Source: Aliiglaciecola lipolytica E3 | GTDB lineage: Bacteria > Pseudomonadota > Gammaproteobacteria > Enterobacterales > Alteromonadaceae | Assembly (NCBI RefSeq): GCF_000314975.1 | Contig: NZ_BAEN01000046.1 | Span: forward strand, 18,778-82,777 | Reading direction: 5' to 3' | DNA: 64,000 nucleotides | Shown here: one piece after another, positions 36,598 through 48,848 of the stretch | Layout of the letters: the number at the start of each line of letters is the position of its first letter | How positions within the stretch are numbered: the first letter of the stretch is position 1 | Translations under genes and position numbers: made by a program | The notes under the pieces: model-generated | Seen by the model: only the letters and a program-made list of their open reading frames with translations | What the model was told of the DNA's origin: nothing | The model's database searches: none

Positions 36598-37989
36598 CTA
36601 GTAGCGATATGAGTCTGATTTGAATGGGCCTTCAACAGCGACGTGAATATAATCTGCTTGTTGCTGTGTCAATTTAGTGATCACACCACCAAATCCTTCT
36701 ACCATGTATCTCGCCACTTCTTCATCGAGATGTTTGGGCAATACTTCAACTCGCAACGCTTCGGCTTGCTTCGCGCTATCAAGATTTGCATAGCCTTGTT
36801 CGAATAAAAGAATTTGTGCTAATACCTGATTTGCAAATGAACCATCCATGATTCGCGAAGGATGTCCGGTCGCATTGCCTAAGTTAACCAATCTGCCCTC
36901 TGATAAAAGTAATAAATGATCTTGTTCATCGTCACTTCGGAACACTTTATGGACCTGCGGTTTGATTTCGTCCCAACGCCAGTTTTTACGCATAAAAGCA
37001 GTATCGATTTCATTGTCGAAATGGCCAATATTACACACCACAGCCCCTGGCTTTAATGACTTCAAAATGTTTGCGTCGCAAACATTTACATTTCCCGTAG
37101 TGGTAACTACCAGATCAATGTTGTCCAGAAGCTGACTATTGATATCTTCTATTTTGCCGGTATTGTTGCCATCGATATAAGGAGAAACTAATTCAAACCC
37201 ATCCATACAGGCTTGCATCGCGCAAATGGGATCAATCTCAGATATACGCACAATCATTCCTTCTTGGCGAAGAGATTGTGCAGAGCCTTTGCCGACATCA
37301 CCATAACCAATTACTAATGCTTTTTTTCCTGCCATCAAATGATCGATGGCACGCTTGATAGCATCGTTCAAACTATGTCGGCAACCGTATTTATTATCAT
37401 TCTTAGATTTAGTCACAGAATCATTCACGTTAATTGCTGGTACTTTTAGCGTACCCGCTTCTAACATTTCAAGTAAACGGTGAACACCGGTTGTAGTTTC
37501 TTCTGTAATGCCGTGCACGTTTTCTAGTACTTGAGGATATTTGTCGTGTAGCATTTGGGTTAAATCGCCGCCATCGTCCAAAACCATGTTGGCTTTCCAT
37601 GGCTCGCCATCTTTTAAAATGGTTTGTTCAAGACACCATTCATACTCTTCTTCGGTTTCGCCTTTCCATGCATAGACAGGTACACCTGCGGCAACAATTG
37701 CTGCGGCCGCCTGATCTTGAGTTGAGAAGATATTACAAGAAGACCATCGTACATTAGCACCTAGGTCGACTAAGGTTTCGATTAATACGCCGGTTTGGAT
37801 TGTCATATGAATACAACCGAGGATATTAGCTCCTTTCAACGGTTGCGAGGCGCGATATTTTTCACGAATTTTCATCAACGCAGGCATTTCGCTTTCAGCA
37901 ATGGTTAATTCTTTTCGACCCCATTCCGCTAGATTAATATCTGCGACTTTATAATCGCCGGTGGCCATGACATGATTTTCTTGATTCAT
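36598..37989 (-). CDS. ahcY: Adenosylhomocysteinase (S-adenosylhomocysteine hydrolase)
   Basis: Reversibly splits S-adenosylhomocysteine into adenosine and homocysteine; cytoplasmic NAD-containing tetramer. The 463 residues match the bacterial family; the NAD-binding [11 protein letters not shown] is central, substrate segments include [11 protein letters not shown] and [10 protein letters not shown], and the C terminus ends in FKSDSYRY. The ATG has GGAA at a good distance. It is the last gene of a run mtnN, cbiB-like, ahcY. No SAH riboswitch could be recognised in the 76 bases upstream. Confidence 0.97.
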   Translation of the reverse strand: MNQENHVMATGDYKVADINLAEWGRKELTIAESEMPALMKIREKYRASQPLKGANILGCIHMTIQTGVLIETLVDLGANVRWSSCNIFSTQDQAAAAIVAAGVPVYAWKGETEEEYEWCLEQTILKDGEPWKANMVLDDGGDLTQMLHDKYPQVLENVHGITEETTTGVHRLLEMLEAGTLKVPAINVNDSVTKSKNDNKYGCRHSLNDAIKRAIDHLMAGKKALVIGYGDVGKGSAQSLRQEGMIVRISEIDPICAMQACMDGFELVSPYIDGNNTGKIEDINSQLLDNIDLVVTTTGNVNVCDANILKSLKPGAVVCNIGHFDNEIDTAFMRKNWRWDEIKPQVHKVFRSDDEQDHLLLLSEGRLVNLGNATGHPSRIMDGSFANQVLAQILLFEQGYANLDSAKQAEALRVEVLPKHLDEEVARYMVEGFGGVITKLTQQQADYIHVAVEGPFKSDSYRY

Positions 37990-38065
37990 AAAAAATTCCG
38001 ATTTTACGTAAGTGAGAAATTGTTGCTTGTGACAATTATAGAGTAGGACTAACTGAAAAGATCAC

Positions 38066-39025
38066 TTAACCCAATTTAAACATGATAGCTAATATTAACG
38101 TCAATAGTGCTAAAAACATTAGTAATGTCTGATTGACACTATTCCAACTCCTTTGCAAATCAGCGAAGCGCACTTCTCGGATAGCACCTACCCGTTGAGA
38201 ACGTACTTTTAGATTTTGGTAAAATGCGGGGCCACCTAATTGAAAGCCCATACTTCCGCCAATAATCGCCTTAACATAAGTACTATAATGCTGCGTTTGA
38301 GAAACCGATTTTAAACTTCTGTAAGCTCCAATGACATTGTTAGCAAGTGAAAAAATGAATAAGAAAAATACCTGAGGGATTAAAAACAGTATCTGACTAA
38401 TAAGCGCTGCTGGAACGCCAAAATCTTGGTTTTTTCTTAGTTTTGTATTCCACGTCTGGCTTAGTTCAAAAAACATGCGCACAATCAAAGCAACTAGGCC
38501 GCCGGCAAGAACATACCAAAATAGGATTGAAAACTGTTGGTAGATAAAACGTTGGTTTAATGACTCAATCGCCGCTTTTGCTATCCCCATTGGTGTAAGT
38601 TTATCTGTTTCGCGTAACACCATGCCATTTAAATGGTGTCTCGCTAGATTCTTCTTGTCAGTTTTTAACGCCTTCTGAAGTGCTTTAAAATGTCGTCGAA
38701 TAGGTTGAAACTGAATTGCCACAAGTAGCATTAGAGTATCAAAGAATAAAGGGTATTCGGCGAGCAACAACGGGATAGAAACAATCACTAAAATAGGTAA
38801 TAGCAAAACAATTATGGCTAATGAACCCGAAATTCGACGCTGGGTTGAAGTGCGCGGTGAACTTGGGTTGACTTTAGCCGCTAAATTCAAAGCCATTAAA
38901 CGTAAAAGTGTTAGCGGGTGCGCTTTTTCCGGCCACGGAATAATCCATTCCAATAGCAATGCCGCTACTACCACTAAAAGTGGTAAAAAACCGGAATCTA
39001 CAAGCGCACTATAAATAGCCAACAT
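38066..39025 (-). CDS. CobD/CbiB-family membrane protein without other cobalamin genes
   Basis: 319 residues with about five to seven transmembrane helices. The family core of adenosylcobinamide-phosphate synthase is visible in REtDKLTPMGIAKAAIESLNQRF-type sequence (around residues 138-160; ETDKLTPMGIAKAAIESL), with the preceding HHLNGMVLRETD. True CobD/CbiB joins cobyric acid to aminopropanol phosphate; here no other cobalamin gene is visible and the lumenal signature GGxVA is only partly kept, so a different role is possible. It lies 12 bp after mtnN and 76 bp before ahcY, one probable operon. Confidence 0.75.
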   Translation of the reverse strand: MLAIYSALVDSGFLPLLVVVAALLLEWIIPWPEKAHPLTLLRLMALNLAAKVNPSSPRTSTQRRISGSLAIIVLLLPILVIVSIPLLLAEYPLFFDTLMLLVAIQFQPIRRHFKALQKALKTDKKNLARHHLNGMVLRETDKLTPMGIAKAAIESLNQRFIYQQFSILFWYVLAGGLVALIVRMFFELSQTWNTKLRKNQDFGVPAALISQILFLIPQVFFLFIFSLANNVIGAYRSLKSVSQTQHYSTYVKAIIGGSMGFQLGGPAFYQNLKVRSQRVGAIREVRFADLQRSWNSVNQTLLMFLALLTLILAIMFKLG

Positions 39026-39037
39026 AATCAGCTAAGG

Positions 39038-39739
39038 CTACTGTTGCGCCATTTCTGCAATCATACTCATGACTAGCTCAGCGGAATTTTTGGCAGCTTG
39101 GTCGATATACGATTTAAACGAGAGTGTAGACGTTTGCCCTGCAATATCGGACAAAGATCTGATGACTACAAATGGAGTATCAAGCATGTAACAAGTTTGG
39201 CCAATGGCTGCACCTTCCATTTCAACAGCGCGCATGTCCGGAAACAATCCTCGTAAACGAGAAGCTGCTTCGTCACAGCCGATAAAAGAATCTCCAGTAC
39301 ATATAAGTCCGCGTTTGCTTTTGACATGTACCACATCTTTAGCGGCATGTTCGGCAGCTTCAATTAATCTTTGGTCACAAGGGAAAATCGCTGGCATGCC
39401 AAACACTTGACCGCGCTCATAGCCAAAATGTGTTACATCAACATCGTGATGTTGCACACTGGTACCAATCACAAGATCCCCAATACTCAAATCAGTGTCA
39501 AAGCCTCCAGCTGAGCCTGTATTTACAACAAAGTCAGGGGCAAACCTATCGATTAGTACCGTGGTGGCGACTGATGCTGCTACTTTACCAATACCACACT
39601 TTACAACGACAACTTCCACACCGTGTAATTGACCAGAATAAAAGTTCAAGTGAGCGTATTCTGATATTTCGACGTTTTCTAGTGACTCTTTTAGCAGGGC
39701 CACTTCTTGATCCATAGCGCCTAGGATTGCTATTTTCAT
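39038..39739 (-). CDS. mtnN: 5'-methylthioadenosine/S-adenosylhomocysteine nucleosidase
   Basis: Removes adenine from S-adenosylhomocysteine, methylthioadenosine and 5'-deoxyadenosine. The 233 residues match E. coli Pfs/MtnN; IAILGAMDQEVALL opens the fold, with VNTGSAGGF, AVEMEGAAIGQ (catalytic Glu region) and RSLSDIAG (catalytic Asp). First gene of the run with the cbiB-like gene and ahcY, so both known routes for S-adenosylhomocysteine removal are in one transcription unit. Confidence 0.95.
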   Translation of the reverse strand: MKIAILGAMDQEVALLKESLENVEISEYAHLNFYSGQLHGVEVVVVKCGIGKVAASVATTVLIDRFAPDFVVNTGSAGGFDTDLSIGDLVIGTSVQHHDVDVTHFGYERGQVFGMPAIFPCDQRLIEAAEHAAKDVVHVKSKRGLICTGDSFIGCDEAASRLRGLFPDMRAVEMEGAAIGQTCYMLDTPFVVIRSLSDIAGQTSTLSFKSYIDQAAKNSAELVMSMIAEMAQQ

Positions 39740-39839
39740 GATTTTTTTGGTTAATGGAATTTGCGCGGATTTTAATAGTTACCGGCTTAAATTGCGAGGC
39801 TTGAGGCAAGAATATATAAAATCAATCGTATTTATCGGT

Positions 39840-39881
39840 TTAATCAGCCCTTTGATTATCGAAAATAAGAGGGCTGATTAA
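39840..39881. repeat. Perfect 12-bp inverted repeat upstream of mtnN
   Basis: TTAATCAGCCCT (39840-39851) and AGGGCTGATTAA (39870-39881) are perfect inverted copies with an 18-base spacer. It lies between the DUF2726 gene and mtnN, both on the minus strand. No T-run follows, so it may be an unusual terminator for DUF2726 or a regulatory element for mtnN. Confidence 0.7.
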
Positions 39882-39907
39882 CAGCTTTGCTGCACCTTAA
39901 AGGAGAG

Positions 39908-40501
39908 TTAAGCTGCTACCGGTCGATTGGAGCGTAGTGGTCTTTTCGGCATATCTGCACGAGGGTTGTCAGGGTTACTGGTGCCCGGCACAACGGGTTT
40001 TGGCGTTTTACGTTGCATAGGTGCAAGCTTGGAGTCAATACAGTCTTTTATTTCTGTTTTGGTATAGCCGGATTTAACTTTAATGCGTAAATGTGGAATT
40101 CTGGCCGCGTCCAACGCACTACTCACATACCAATCTCGCTGGGTTTTGTAACCCTCTTTACCACTTTTATGAACTAAATCCACAGCTAGAACCGGGCTCA
40201 TATCCGACTTATTACAAAGCACAAAATCCAATTGACGACTCGCTGCTTTCATCAATGCATTTTTGGCGGTTCGTTTGTCGGTATTTTGACGCAACGATAC
40301 AATTTCTGACAGCCGAGTTCGACACAGTACTCGATATTTAGGTCCCATCGCACTTTCAATTAAATCAAGGAATGTAAGTTCGGTTTGTGTGAGCAAGGAT
40401 GGCTTGCGCTTAAATGGAAATGACAAACCACCGTCATTGAGTTTAAGTGCACCTAACGCCACGATGATTAAGATCATCATTAGTATAATGGCTAATTCCA
40501 T
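39908..40501 (-). CDS. DUF2726 domain protein, membrane-anchored
   Basis: 197 residues: an N-terminal transmembrane helix (about 1-21, ELAIILMMILIIVALGAL), then the DUF2726 domain (about 35-160) with LLTQTELTFLDLIESAMG, YRVLCRTRLSEIV, LDFVLCNKSDMSPVLAVDL and a C-terminal proline-rich basic tail. DUF2726 has a nuclease-like fold (NERD/restriction-like core by structure prediction in the family), but catalysis here is unproven. The ATG at 40501 follows GAGGAAAT; a start 54 bases upstream adds residues without such a site. Confidence 0.8.
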   Translation of the reverse strand: MELAIILMMILIIVALGALKLNDGGLSFPFKRKPSLLTQTELTFLDLIESAMGPKYRVLCRTRLSEIVSLRQNTDKRTAKNALMKAASRQLDFVLCNKSDMSPVLAVDLVHKSGKEGYKTQRDWYVSSALDAARIPHLRIKVKSGYTKTEIKDCIDSKLAPMQRKTPKPVVPGTSNPDNPRADMPKRPLRSNRPVAA

Positions 40502-40672
40502 ATGATATTTCCTCAAAAGAGACAAAAAATTGACGCTTTTGTCGATAAGCATCAATTATCAAAGATCGTATTAGGAAATAGCAAAGAGAGTGCCACAAGG
40601 CTGAAAGCATATTATTTATTTGTGGTTATATAACAAACCAGATGCAATGTTATGGTGATTTTTTCGAAAGGA

Positions 40673-41059
40673 CTAGGATTTAACTAAAACGTCAACTTGT
40701 GTGCCCGCACCATCTTTAGAAATGATAATGATCTTATTTGCGCCGTCATATTCCATAAGAATTCGGCCTTTAAGCGCTTTAACCTGTTCAGCCTGACCAA
40801 GCTTTTCCGTATAAAACTGCTGAGTTGATTGCTGATCAGTGGACGCATGGTAGGTTAGACTAGCGGGTAATTCAGGCGCAAATATTTGGCACATCTTAGC
40901 TTTTGGAAATAACGGAAGTGCGTAAAATTCGGTTGGGCAAGTTTGTGAGGTCATTTGTACAGTTGCATTATCTTGAGCATAAGCATTCACTGAATGTAAA
41001 GCGAACGCGGTTATTCCTGCAATGTTTGCAAGCCTTTTTAAGGTTAAACTAAACTTCAC
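40673..41059 (-). CDS. Hypothetical exported protein, 128 residues
   Basis: Signal peptide (1-28, ending HSVNAYA before QDN) and a small secreted domain with two cysteines (QTCPTEFYALPLFPKAKMC) that may form a disulfide. The C-terminal half (HASTDQQSTQQFYTEKLG and MEYDGANKIIIISKDGAGTQVDV) has the look of a small beta-rich domain. No family recognised. It stands alone, divergent from the DUF2937 gene. Confidence 0.7.
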   Translation of the reverse strand: MKFSLTLKRLANIAGITAFALHSVNAYAQDNATVQMTSQTCPTEFYALPLFPKAKMCQIFAPELPASLTYHASTDQQSTQQFYTEKLGQAEQVKALKGRILMEYDGANKIIIISKDGAGTQVDVLVKS

Positions 41060-41183
41060 TGATACTTTCCTGTCATAAATAATATCTGTTATATACCTAT
41101 ATCTTGTATCACACTATAGAAGTAGACAGGTTTTCGGGCAAGGTGATTAGCCTTCTTTAACGTATACAATTGAGTAATTCAGT

Positions 41184-41720
41184 ATGATCAAATGGTTATT
41201 ACGTCAATTTGCAGACTATTTAAGGCTCTTCTTATTTGCTGGTGGAGTGTTAATTGGCGTGCAAGCACCAGGATTTATGCAGCAATATCAGCAACGAGTT
41301 GAGGCGCATATGCTTGAAGCCAAACAAAATCTAGCCGGTTTTCAATTTACTGCGGACCGCTATTTTGACGGCAGTATTGAAAAGCTTATTGCGTACTATC
41401 GAGCTAGCGATGATCCTGTATTTAAACAAGATGCGAATAGTATTACTGCTATTTATCAGCGTGTAGAATTACTCGAAGGCGAATTTGCAGCTATGTCTCA
41501 ACACCCCGTTAAACAAGCGTGGCATTTAATTAATGACGCTGATGAACAACTTAGGCTAGAAGCGTTTCACGGTTTTAACTTCACAGTACCACTCAATCCT
41601 TTAGCGCTTCTGTGGGGATTAGGTATCGCAATCTTGTTGTTGTTGACAATAGATACGACTGTATTCACGTGTCGAAAATGCGCTGAAAAGTTGCGTGGTC
41701 ATCAGCATCACCACTCCTAA
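41184..41720 (+). CDS. DUF2937 family membrane protein
   Basis: 178 residues with two transmembrane helices, one near the N terminus (about 13-30, LRLFLFAGGVLIGVQAPGF) and one near the C terminus (about 138-158, LNPLALLWGLGIAILLLL), enclosing a mostly helical periplasmic part. The C terminus has CRKC and ends in a histidine-rich tail (GHQHHHS). This matches the DUF2937 layout. Function unknown. The downstream DsbA-type gene starts 30 bp later. Confidence 0.8.
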   Translation: MIKWLLRQFADYLRLFLFAGGVLIGVQAPGFMQQYQQRVEAHMLEAKQNLAGFQFTADRYFDGSIEKLIAYYRASDDPVFKQDANSITAIYQRVELLEGEFAAMSQHPVKQAWHLINDADEQLRLEAFHGFNFTVPLNPLALLWGLGIAILLLLTIDTTVFTCRKCAEKLRGHQHHHS

Positions 41721-41750
41721 CAACTCGTAACGATTTTTAAGGATTTTAGA

Positions 41751-42395
41751 TTGAAAAATATGCAAATCGACATCGTATCCGACGTCTCTTGCCCATGGTG
41801 TATTATTGGGTATCAAGCACTTACCAAAGCCATCGATAATTTATCCTCAGAGATTGCGGTGGACATTCATTGGCAGCCATTCGAATTGAATCCGCAAATG
41901 CCACCTGAAGGTCAAGAAATTGGTGAGCACATCACCCAAAAATATGGCATCAGCCTGCAACAAGCGGAGCAAAACCGAGAAAATATTAAACAACGTGGTT
42001 TAGCCGTGGGCTATGAGTTTGGAAATCGTGGTGGAGGACGAATTTACAATACGTTTGACGCTCATCGTCTGCTGCATTGGGCTGCAGAGTTTGGCAAACA
42101 AACCGAATTGAAATTAGCTTTATTTGATTTATATTTCAAACAGTCAGGTAATCCGAGTGATCACCAGCAATTACTGGCGGTGGTTGAGCAAGTGGGTCTG
42201 GACAAAGAGAAAGCTGAAGCGATATTAAACAGTGATCTTTTTGAACAAGACGTACGAGCAGCGCAAACTCACTATCAAAAGGCTGGGATTCATTCGGTCC
42301 CAGCAGTGATAGTTAACAACAAGCATCTTATTAGCGGTGGCCAACCAGTAGAGGTGTTCGAACAAGCGCTTAGACAGATAGCGAAAGAAGAATAA
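41751..42395 (+). CDS. DsbA-family FrnE-like thiol oxidoreductase
   Basis: 214-residue cytoplasmic thioredoxin-fold protein of the FrnE/2-hydroxychromene-2-carboxylate isomerase type. The active site CPWC is at residues 14-17 (SDVSCPWCIIG), the inserted helical domain follows, and the cis-proline segment is GIHSVPAVIV near the C terminus. No signal peptide, so cytoplasmic. The TTG at 41751 is chosen for AAGGA seven bases before it; the ATG at 41760 is too far from that site. Confidence 0.88.
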   Translation: MKNMQIDIVSDVSCPWCIIGYQALTKAIDNLSSEIAVDIHWQPFELNPQMPPEGQEIGEHITQKYGISLQQAEQNRENIKQRGLAVGYEFGNRGGGRIYNTFDAHRLLHWAAEFGKQTELKLALFDLYFKQSGNPSDHQQLLAVVEQVGLDKEKAEAILNSDLFEQDVRAAQTHYQKAGIHSVPAVIVNNKHLISGGQPVEVFEQALRQIAKEE

Positions 42396-42415
42396 TGTCG
42401 CTAACGTAGGGCAAT

Positions 42416-42441
42416 AAAAAAGGGCCGTACGGCCCTTTTTT
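42416..42441. terminator. Bidirectional terminator between the FrnE-like gene and gltD
   Basis: A perfect palindrome GGGCCGTACGGCCC (42422-42435) flanked by six A on the left and six T on the right; works for both convergent genes. Confidence 0.9.
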
Positions 42442-42457
42442 GTTTTTTAAGCGTTAA

Positions 42458-43882
<1,425 letters not shown>

Positions 43883-43888
43883 CTACCT

Positions 43889-46800
43889 CTACTGAGCCTG
43901 AATACGTAATTCTGCTGTTGACCGACTAATGTGGCCTAACAGGTTTTTCACGTCACTCGTCTTAGGTTTAATTAATCTGAATTTTTGCAACTGTTTCGAA
44001 AAGTCAGTCAATAACATAAGCGCATGCTCACTGCCTGTTTCTTCGTAGTGCTGATCAATCAATCCACGTAAATGTTCAGACAAAATGCCTTTCTCTTCAA
44101 TCGGCATAATATCCACAAGTTCAGCATTCACACGGTGATCTAAATCATCAAATTCGTCATATAGATATGCGAATCCACCGGTCATACCGGCACCGAAGTT
44201 AACTCCTACGCTGCCAAGTACCGCCACGATGCCACCGGTCATGTATTCACAACCGTTGTCACCAGTGCCTTCTACTACGGCTATTGCACCAGAGTTACGT
44301 ACACCAAAACGCTCACCTGCTTTACCTGCAGCGAATAGTTTTCCGCCAGTAGCACCATACAAACACGTATTCCCCATTATGGTACTGACATGCGGGTCAA
44401 AGGTGATATTTCTTGGTGGATAGATAACCAGTTTACCACCGGTCATACCCTTACCAACGTAGTCATTGGCATCACCACATAAGGTTAACTCAAGACCACC
44501 TGCGTTCCATACACCGAAACTCTGACCAGCAGTACCAGTTAGATGTACTTTAATCGGGTCGTCGTGCATTCCTTGATTACCATGCTGTTTAGCGATTTCA
44601 CCAGATACAAGTGCGCCCACAGAACGGTCAGTATTACGAATCGAAAATGAAAGATTTGCACCGCTCATTTCACTGATAGCTGTTTTTGATGCAGCTAAAA
44701 TTTGTTTGTTTAACAAACCTTCGTCTAGTGGCGTATTTGCGTCTTGTGAACAAAATAGTCTGGTATGAGAGCCTTCTTTCGGTTTCACCAACAGTGGACT
44801 GAGATCCAGTTTTTTCTGGCGGGCAGTTATCCCATCCAAAACTTTCAACAGTTCTGTGCGACCTACTAAATCTTCAAACTTAGCGATACCCATAGACGCC
44901 ATGATTTCACGCACTTCCCGAGCAATAAACTGGAAGTAATGCATAACCATTTCAGGCAAGCCGATAAAATAATTATCGCGTAATTTTTCATCTTGCGTCG
45001 CGACACCTGTTGCACAGTTATTCAAATGACAAATACGTAAATATTTACATCCTAATGCGACCATTGGCCCTGTTCCGAAACCGAAACTTTCTGCACCTAA
45101 AATACCTGCTTTGACAACGTCAAGACCGGTTTTTAATCCGCCATCTGTTTGCACTCGAACTTTGTGACGTAAGCCATTCTCGACCAATGCTTGTTGAGTT
45201 TCTGCTAGACCTAGCTCAAACGGACTACCCGCATACTTAACAGAAGTTAATGGGCTAGCGCCCGTTCCGCCATCGTAGCCAGACACAGTGATTAAATCTG
45301 CATAGGCTTTAGCAACACCTGTTGCGATAGTTCCCACACCTGGCTCAGAAACCAGTTTTACAGAAATCAACGCAGTTGGATTAACTTGCTTTAAGTCAAA
45401 AATCAGCTGGGCTAAATCTTCAATCGAATAAATATCATGATGAGGCGGAGGTGAGATTAAAGTCACACCTGGAACTGAAAAACGCAGTTCAGCGATGTAA
45501 TTATTTACTTTATCGCCTGGTAGCTGACCACCTTCACCTGGTTTTGCACCTTGAGCCACTTTGATTTGAATGACATTCGCATTCACTAAATAGTGTGGTG
45601 TCACGCCAAAGCGACCAGAAGCCACCTGTTTAATTTTCGAATTTTTCTCAGTATTGAAGCGTGCAGGATCTTCGCCACCTTCACCTGAGTTAGATTGTCC
45701 ACCTAGACGGTTCATAGCAATCGCCAGCGCTTCATGTGCTTCTGGGCTGAGTGCACCAATCGACATTGCGGCAGTATCAAAACGCGGAAATAGGTTTTCA
45801 GCGGGTTCTACTTCACTAATATCAATCGGATCTGAATCGGGATTAAGGGCAAGCAAATCACGGAAATGAGCAGGCGATCGCCCGTTTACTAACTCAGCAA
45901 ATACTTGATAATCTTCATATTTACCCGATTTCACAGCAACCTGTAATGTGGTTACTACATCTGGATTGTATGCGTGGTATTCCCCACCATGTACATACTT
46001 GAGTAAGCCACCATGTGACATTGGTTTGCGTTTTATCCAAGCAATTCTATTGAGGTTAATTTGGTCTTGTTCAAAGTCATCAAAACCGGTGCCTTGAATG
46101 CGGCTTGGAACACCTTTAAAGCACAATTCGGTGACTTCTTTGTTTATCCCAATCGCTTCAAACAGCTTGGAGCTACGATAACTGGCGACAGTACTGATGC
46201 CCATTTTGGACATGATTTTGTACAAGCCTTTGTTAATACCTTTACGGTAATTTAACGTTGCTTCTAATGCAGTCAGTTCAATCTCACCTTCGTCCACCAT
46301 TTGCTCAATGGTTTCGTATGCTAAGAATGGGTAAACCGCTGTTGCACCCAATCCAATTAATACCGCGAAATGATGAGGGTCACGTGCTGACGCTGTTTCC
46401 ACTACAATGTTAGCGTCACAACGAAGGGCTTTTTCGATTAAACGACGTTGCACTGCACCTACAGCCATAGCTGCTGGAATAGGCAATCTGTTATGTTTAA
46501 TTTTGCGATCTGACAATATAACGAATGCAGCACGCTTCTGTTTGACTACATATTCGACTTCATTACAGATACGCTCAATTGCTTTTTTCAAGCCTTCTTC
46601 AGGTACATAATTTAAGTCGATAACTTCCGAATAATAATACTCAGAGTCATACTCGCGCAGTTGCTTTAAATCCGTGTACATTAAAATTGGAGAATTGAAC
46701 AATACCCGATTGGCGTATCCAGAGGTTTCGCTGAACACGTTTTGTTCACGGCCAATACAGGTCGCTAACGACATCACGTGATTTTCACGTAACGAATCAA

Positions 46801-48355
46801 TGGGCGGGTTTGTTACCTGAGCAAATTGCTGACGGAAATAGTCATACACAGTGCGTTGCTTAGACGACATCACAGCCATTGGCGTGTCGTCGCCCATTGA
46901 GCCTACCGCTTCTTGACCATCATTTGCCAGCACTTTGATAATTTGCTGATTTTCTTCATAACTATAATTAAACAGTTTGTGATAAGTGTTCATCATGTCA
47001 TCGTCAAACGCACGTTGACCAATTTGACTGTAGTCACATTGTTCAATTGGCTTGAGGTGTTTGATATGCTGATCAATCCACTCTTTGTAAGGATGACGTG
47101 CTTTTAATTCTTCATCAATTTCATTTGAACGCCAAATTTTGCCGGTATAAGTATCAACAGCCAGCATTTCTCCGGGGCCAACGCGGCCTTTTTCTACCAC
47201 ATCTTCAGGTTTGTAATCCCAAATGCCTATTTCAGAGGCTAGCGTTATAAATCCGTCTTTGGTTAATACGTAACGCGCTGGACGCAAACCGTTTCTATCC
47301 AAATTACAGGCTACATGTCGACCGTTGGTCATTACAATGCCCGCTGGTCCATCCCATGGCTCCATGTGCATAGAGTTAAATTCATAAAAAGCACGCAAGT
47401 CATCATCCATGGTGCTGTTATTTTGATATGCAGGTGGCACCAATAAACGCATGGCTCTGAATAAATCCATTCCACCGGCCAAAAACAGTTCCAACATGTT
47501 GTCTAATGAAGAAGAGTCTGAACCCTCGACATTAACAAAAGGTGCTGCATCTTGCAGATCAGGTAGCAATGGTGTGATGAATTTTTTTGATCGCGCCTGA
47601 GCCCAATCTCGGTTACCTCTGATGGTGTTAATTTCACCATTGTGAGCTAAAAACCGGAATGGTTGCGCCAATGGCCACTTCGGTAATGTGTTTGTTGAAA
47701 AGCGCTGGTGAAAGACGCAAATCGCTGATTTTAGTCGTTCATCTGCCAAGTCTAAATAAAAGTTTGGCAAGTCTCTAGGCATCACCAAGCCTTTATAAAT
47801 GGTGACTAATGCGGAAAGACACGCTATGTAAAAGTCAGTGTCTTCAACTAATCGTTTTTCCGTGCGTCTACGGGCCATAAATAAACGGCGTTCTAAGTCG
47901 CGTTTACGCCATCCAGGAGGAGCGTTCACGAAAATTTGTTCAATTTGCGGCACACCTTGCGCAGCAAGATCTCCCAAGATTGAATGGTCGACAGGAACTT
48001 TTCGCCAGCCAACGACGGCTAACGTTTCTTTTGATAGTTCTTCTTCTAAGATGTGACGGGCTGTTGCGGCTTTATCTTCGTCTTGGTTAAGGAATATCAT
48101 TCCTACACCGTACTTTTTGCCTAATTTCCAACCGTTTTCTTCTGCGATGGTATTAAAAAACGCATCCGGTTTTTGCAGCAGCAATCCACAACCGTCGCCG
48201 GTTTTACCGTCAGCGGCAATACCGCCACGGTGCTGCATGCGATCAAGACCTTCAATTGCCGTTTTTACTAGTCTGTGACTAGCTTCACCGTGTGTATGGG
48301 CAATTAATCCAAAACCACAATTGTCTTTTGAATCATTTGGGTTATACAAACTCAT
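43889..48355 (-). CDS. gltB: Glutamate synthase large subunit
   Basis: Ferredoxin-like amidotransferase subunit that makes two glutamates from glutamine and 2-oxoglutarate. The 1488 residues fit the bacterial family. Domains in order: N-terminal class II glutamine amidotransferase (catalytic Cys at residue 12 after processing, in [10 protein letters not shown]), central domain, FMN-binding synthase domain ([27 protein letters not shown]), [3Fe-4S] cysteines in [13 protein letters not shown] [15 protein letters not shown], and the GXGXG beta-helix ([20 protein letters not shown]). The ATG at 48355 is chosen for AAGGAG upstream and because it gives the short propeptide usual for GltB. Together with glnA it forms the GS-GOGAT route. 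Confidence 0.97.
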   Translation of the reverse strand: MSLYNPNDSKDNCGFGLIAHTHGEASHRLVKTAIEGLDRMQHRGGIAADGKTGDGCGLLLQKPDAFFNTIAEENGWKLGKKYGVGMIFLNQDEDKAATARHILEEELSKETLAVVGWRKVPVDHSILGDLAAQGVPQIEQIFVNAPPGWRKRDLERRLFMARRRTEKRLVEDTDFYIACLSALVTIYKGLVMPRDLPNFYLDLADERLKSAICVFHQRFSTNTLPKWPLAQPFRFLAHNGEINTIRGNRDWAQARSKKFITPLLPDLQDAAPFVNVEGSDSSSLDNMLELFLAGGMDLFRAMRLLVPPAYQNNSTMDDDLRAFYEFNSMHMEPWDGPAGIVMTNGRHVACNLDRNGLRPARYVLTKDGFITLASEIGIWDYKPEDVVEKGRVGPGEMLAVDTYTGKIWRSNEIDEELKARHPYKEWIDQHIKHLKPIEQCDYSQIGQRAFDDDMMNTYHKLFNYSYEENQQIIKVLANDGQEAVGSMGDDTPMAVMSSKQRTVYDYFRQQFAQVTNPPIDSLRENHVMSLATCIGREQNVFSETSGYANRVLFNSPILMYTDLKQLREYDSEYYYSEVIDLNYVPEEGLKKAIERICNEVEYVVKQKRAAFVILSDRKIKHNRLPIPAAMAVGAVQRRLIEKALRCDANIVVETASARDPHHFAVLIGLGATAVYPFLAYETIEQMVDEGEIELTALEATLNYRKGINKGLYKIMSKMGISTVASYRSSKLFEAIGINKEVTELCFKGVPSRIQGTGFDDFEQDQINLNRIAWIKRKPMSHGGLLKYVHGGEYHAYNPDVVTTLQVAVKSGKYEDYQVFAELVNGRSPAHFRDLLALNPDSDPIDISEVEPAENLFPRFDTAAMSIGALSPEAHEALAIAMNRLGGQSNSGEGGEDPARFNTEKNSKIKQVASGRFGVTPHYLVNANVIQIKVAQGAKPGEGGQLPGDKVNNYIAELRFSVPGVTLISPPPHHDIYSIEDLAQLIFDLKQVNPTALISVKLVSEPGVGTIATGVAKAYADLITVSGYDGGTGASPLTSVKYAGSPFELGLAETQQALVENGLRHKVRVQTDGGLKTGLDVVKAGILGAESFGFGTGPMVALGCKYLRICHLNNCATGVATQDEKLRDNYFIGLPEMVMHYFQFIAREVREIMASMGIAKFEDLVGRTELLKVLDGITARQKKLDLSPLLVKPKEGSHTRLFCSQDANTPLDEGLLNKQILAASKTAISEMSGANLSFSIRNTDRSVGALVSGEIAKQHGNQGMHDDPIKVHLTGTAGQSFGVWNAGGLELTLCGDANDYVGKGMTGGKLVIYPPRNITFDPHVSTIMGNTCLYGATGGKLFAAGKAGERFGVRNSGAIAVVEGTGDNGCEYMTGGIVAVLGSVGVNFGAGMTGGFAYLYDEFDDLDHRVNAELVDIMPIEEKGILSEHLRGLIDQHYEETGSEHALMLLTDFSKQLQKFRLIKPKTSDVKNLLGHISRSTAELRIQAQ

Positions 48356-48423
48356 TAACGTAACTCCTTCAACCTTTGACTGAGCAAGGTTGTACATGCC
48401 AACTGTTATGTTGGTTTTTTGCT

Positions 48424-48462
48424 GCAAAGGACCTGACTTCTGTGGTCAGCTTTGTCCTTTGC
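48424..48462 (-). promoter_or_regulatory. Strong hairpin in the 5' leader of gltB
   Basis: GCAAAGGAC (48424-48432) pairs perfectly with GTCCTTTGC (48454-48462); inside, CTGAC (48433-48437) pairs with GTCAG (48445-48449) around a 7-base loop, with a 4-base bulge. It is 69 bases upstream of the gltB ATG on the minus strand. No T-run follows, so it is not a simple terminator; an mRNA-stability or translational control element is possible. Confidence 0.6.
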
Positions 48463-48848
48463 CGATTTAAAGTTGCTTTCTTGTCGTTAGTTGAGGGTAC
48501 CAGCCGGTTATCGAATTTTTATGAATTTTTAGCCAAGCGGCCTGACAAAATACCGACATTAGAGGTAGAAATCAATTAGCACACTATGCGAATTAATTAA
48601 TTTTTCTTATGCTCTGTAATTAAGATAAATAAAAATAAACTAAAACAACTAGTTAGCGGATTTATTGTGTATAACAATTGCGAATATATAAGCTCTTAAT
48701 TTTACCTTTATATGTTAATAAAATGTATATTTCTGAGTGATTATAATAACAATCGCCTTTTTTATCCCGCTTTATTGGCATAATTATTTATTTAAACTGC
48801 ATAAGTGTAAAGAACTAGCAAAGAATAATTTATATCATATTGTTTAGA

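Noticed and set aside
37990..38065. Possible SAH riboswitch before ahcY
   Set aside because: The 76-base gap shows no recognisable SAH-riboswitch core and is too short to hold a full aptamer with expression platform.
48356..48427. N-terminal extension or leader peptide of gltB
   Set aside because: The frame is open but begins with TTG inside the leader hairpin; the ATG at 48355 has AAGGAG and gives the expected short propeptide before the catalytic cysteine.
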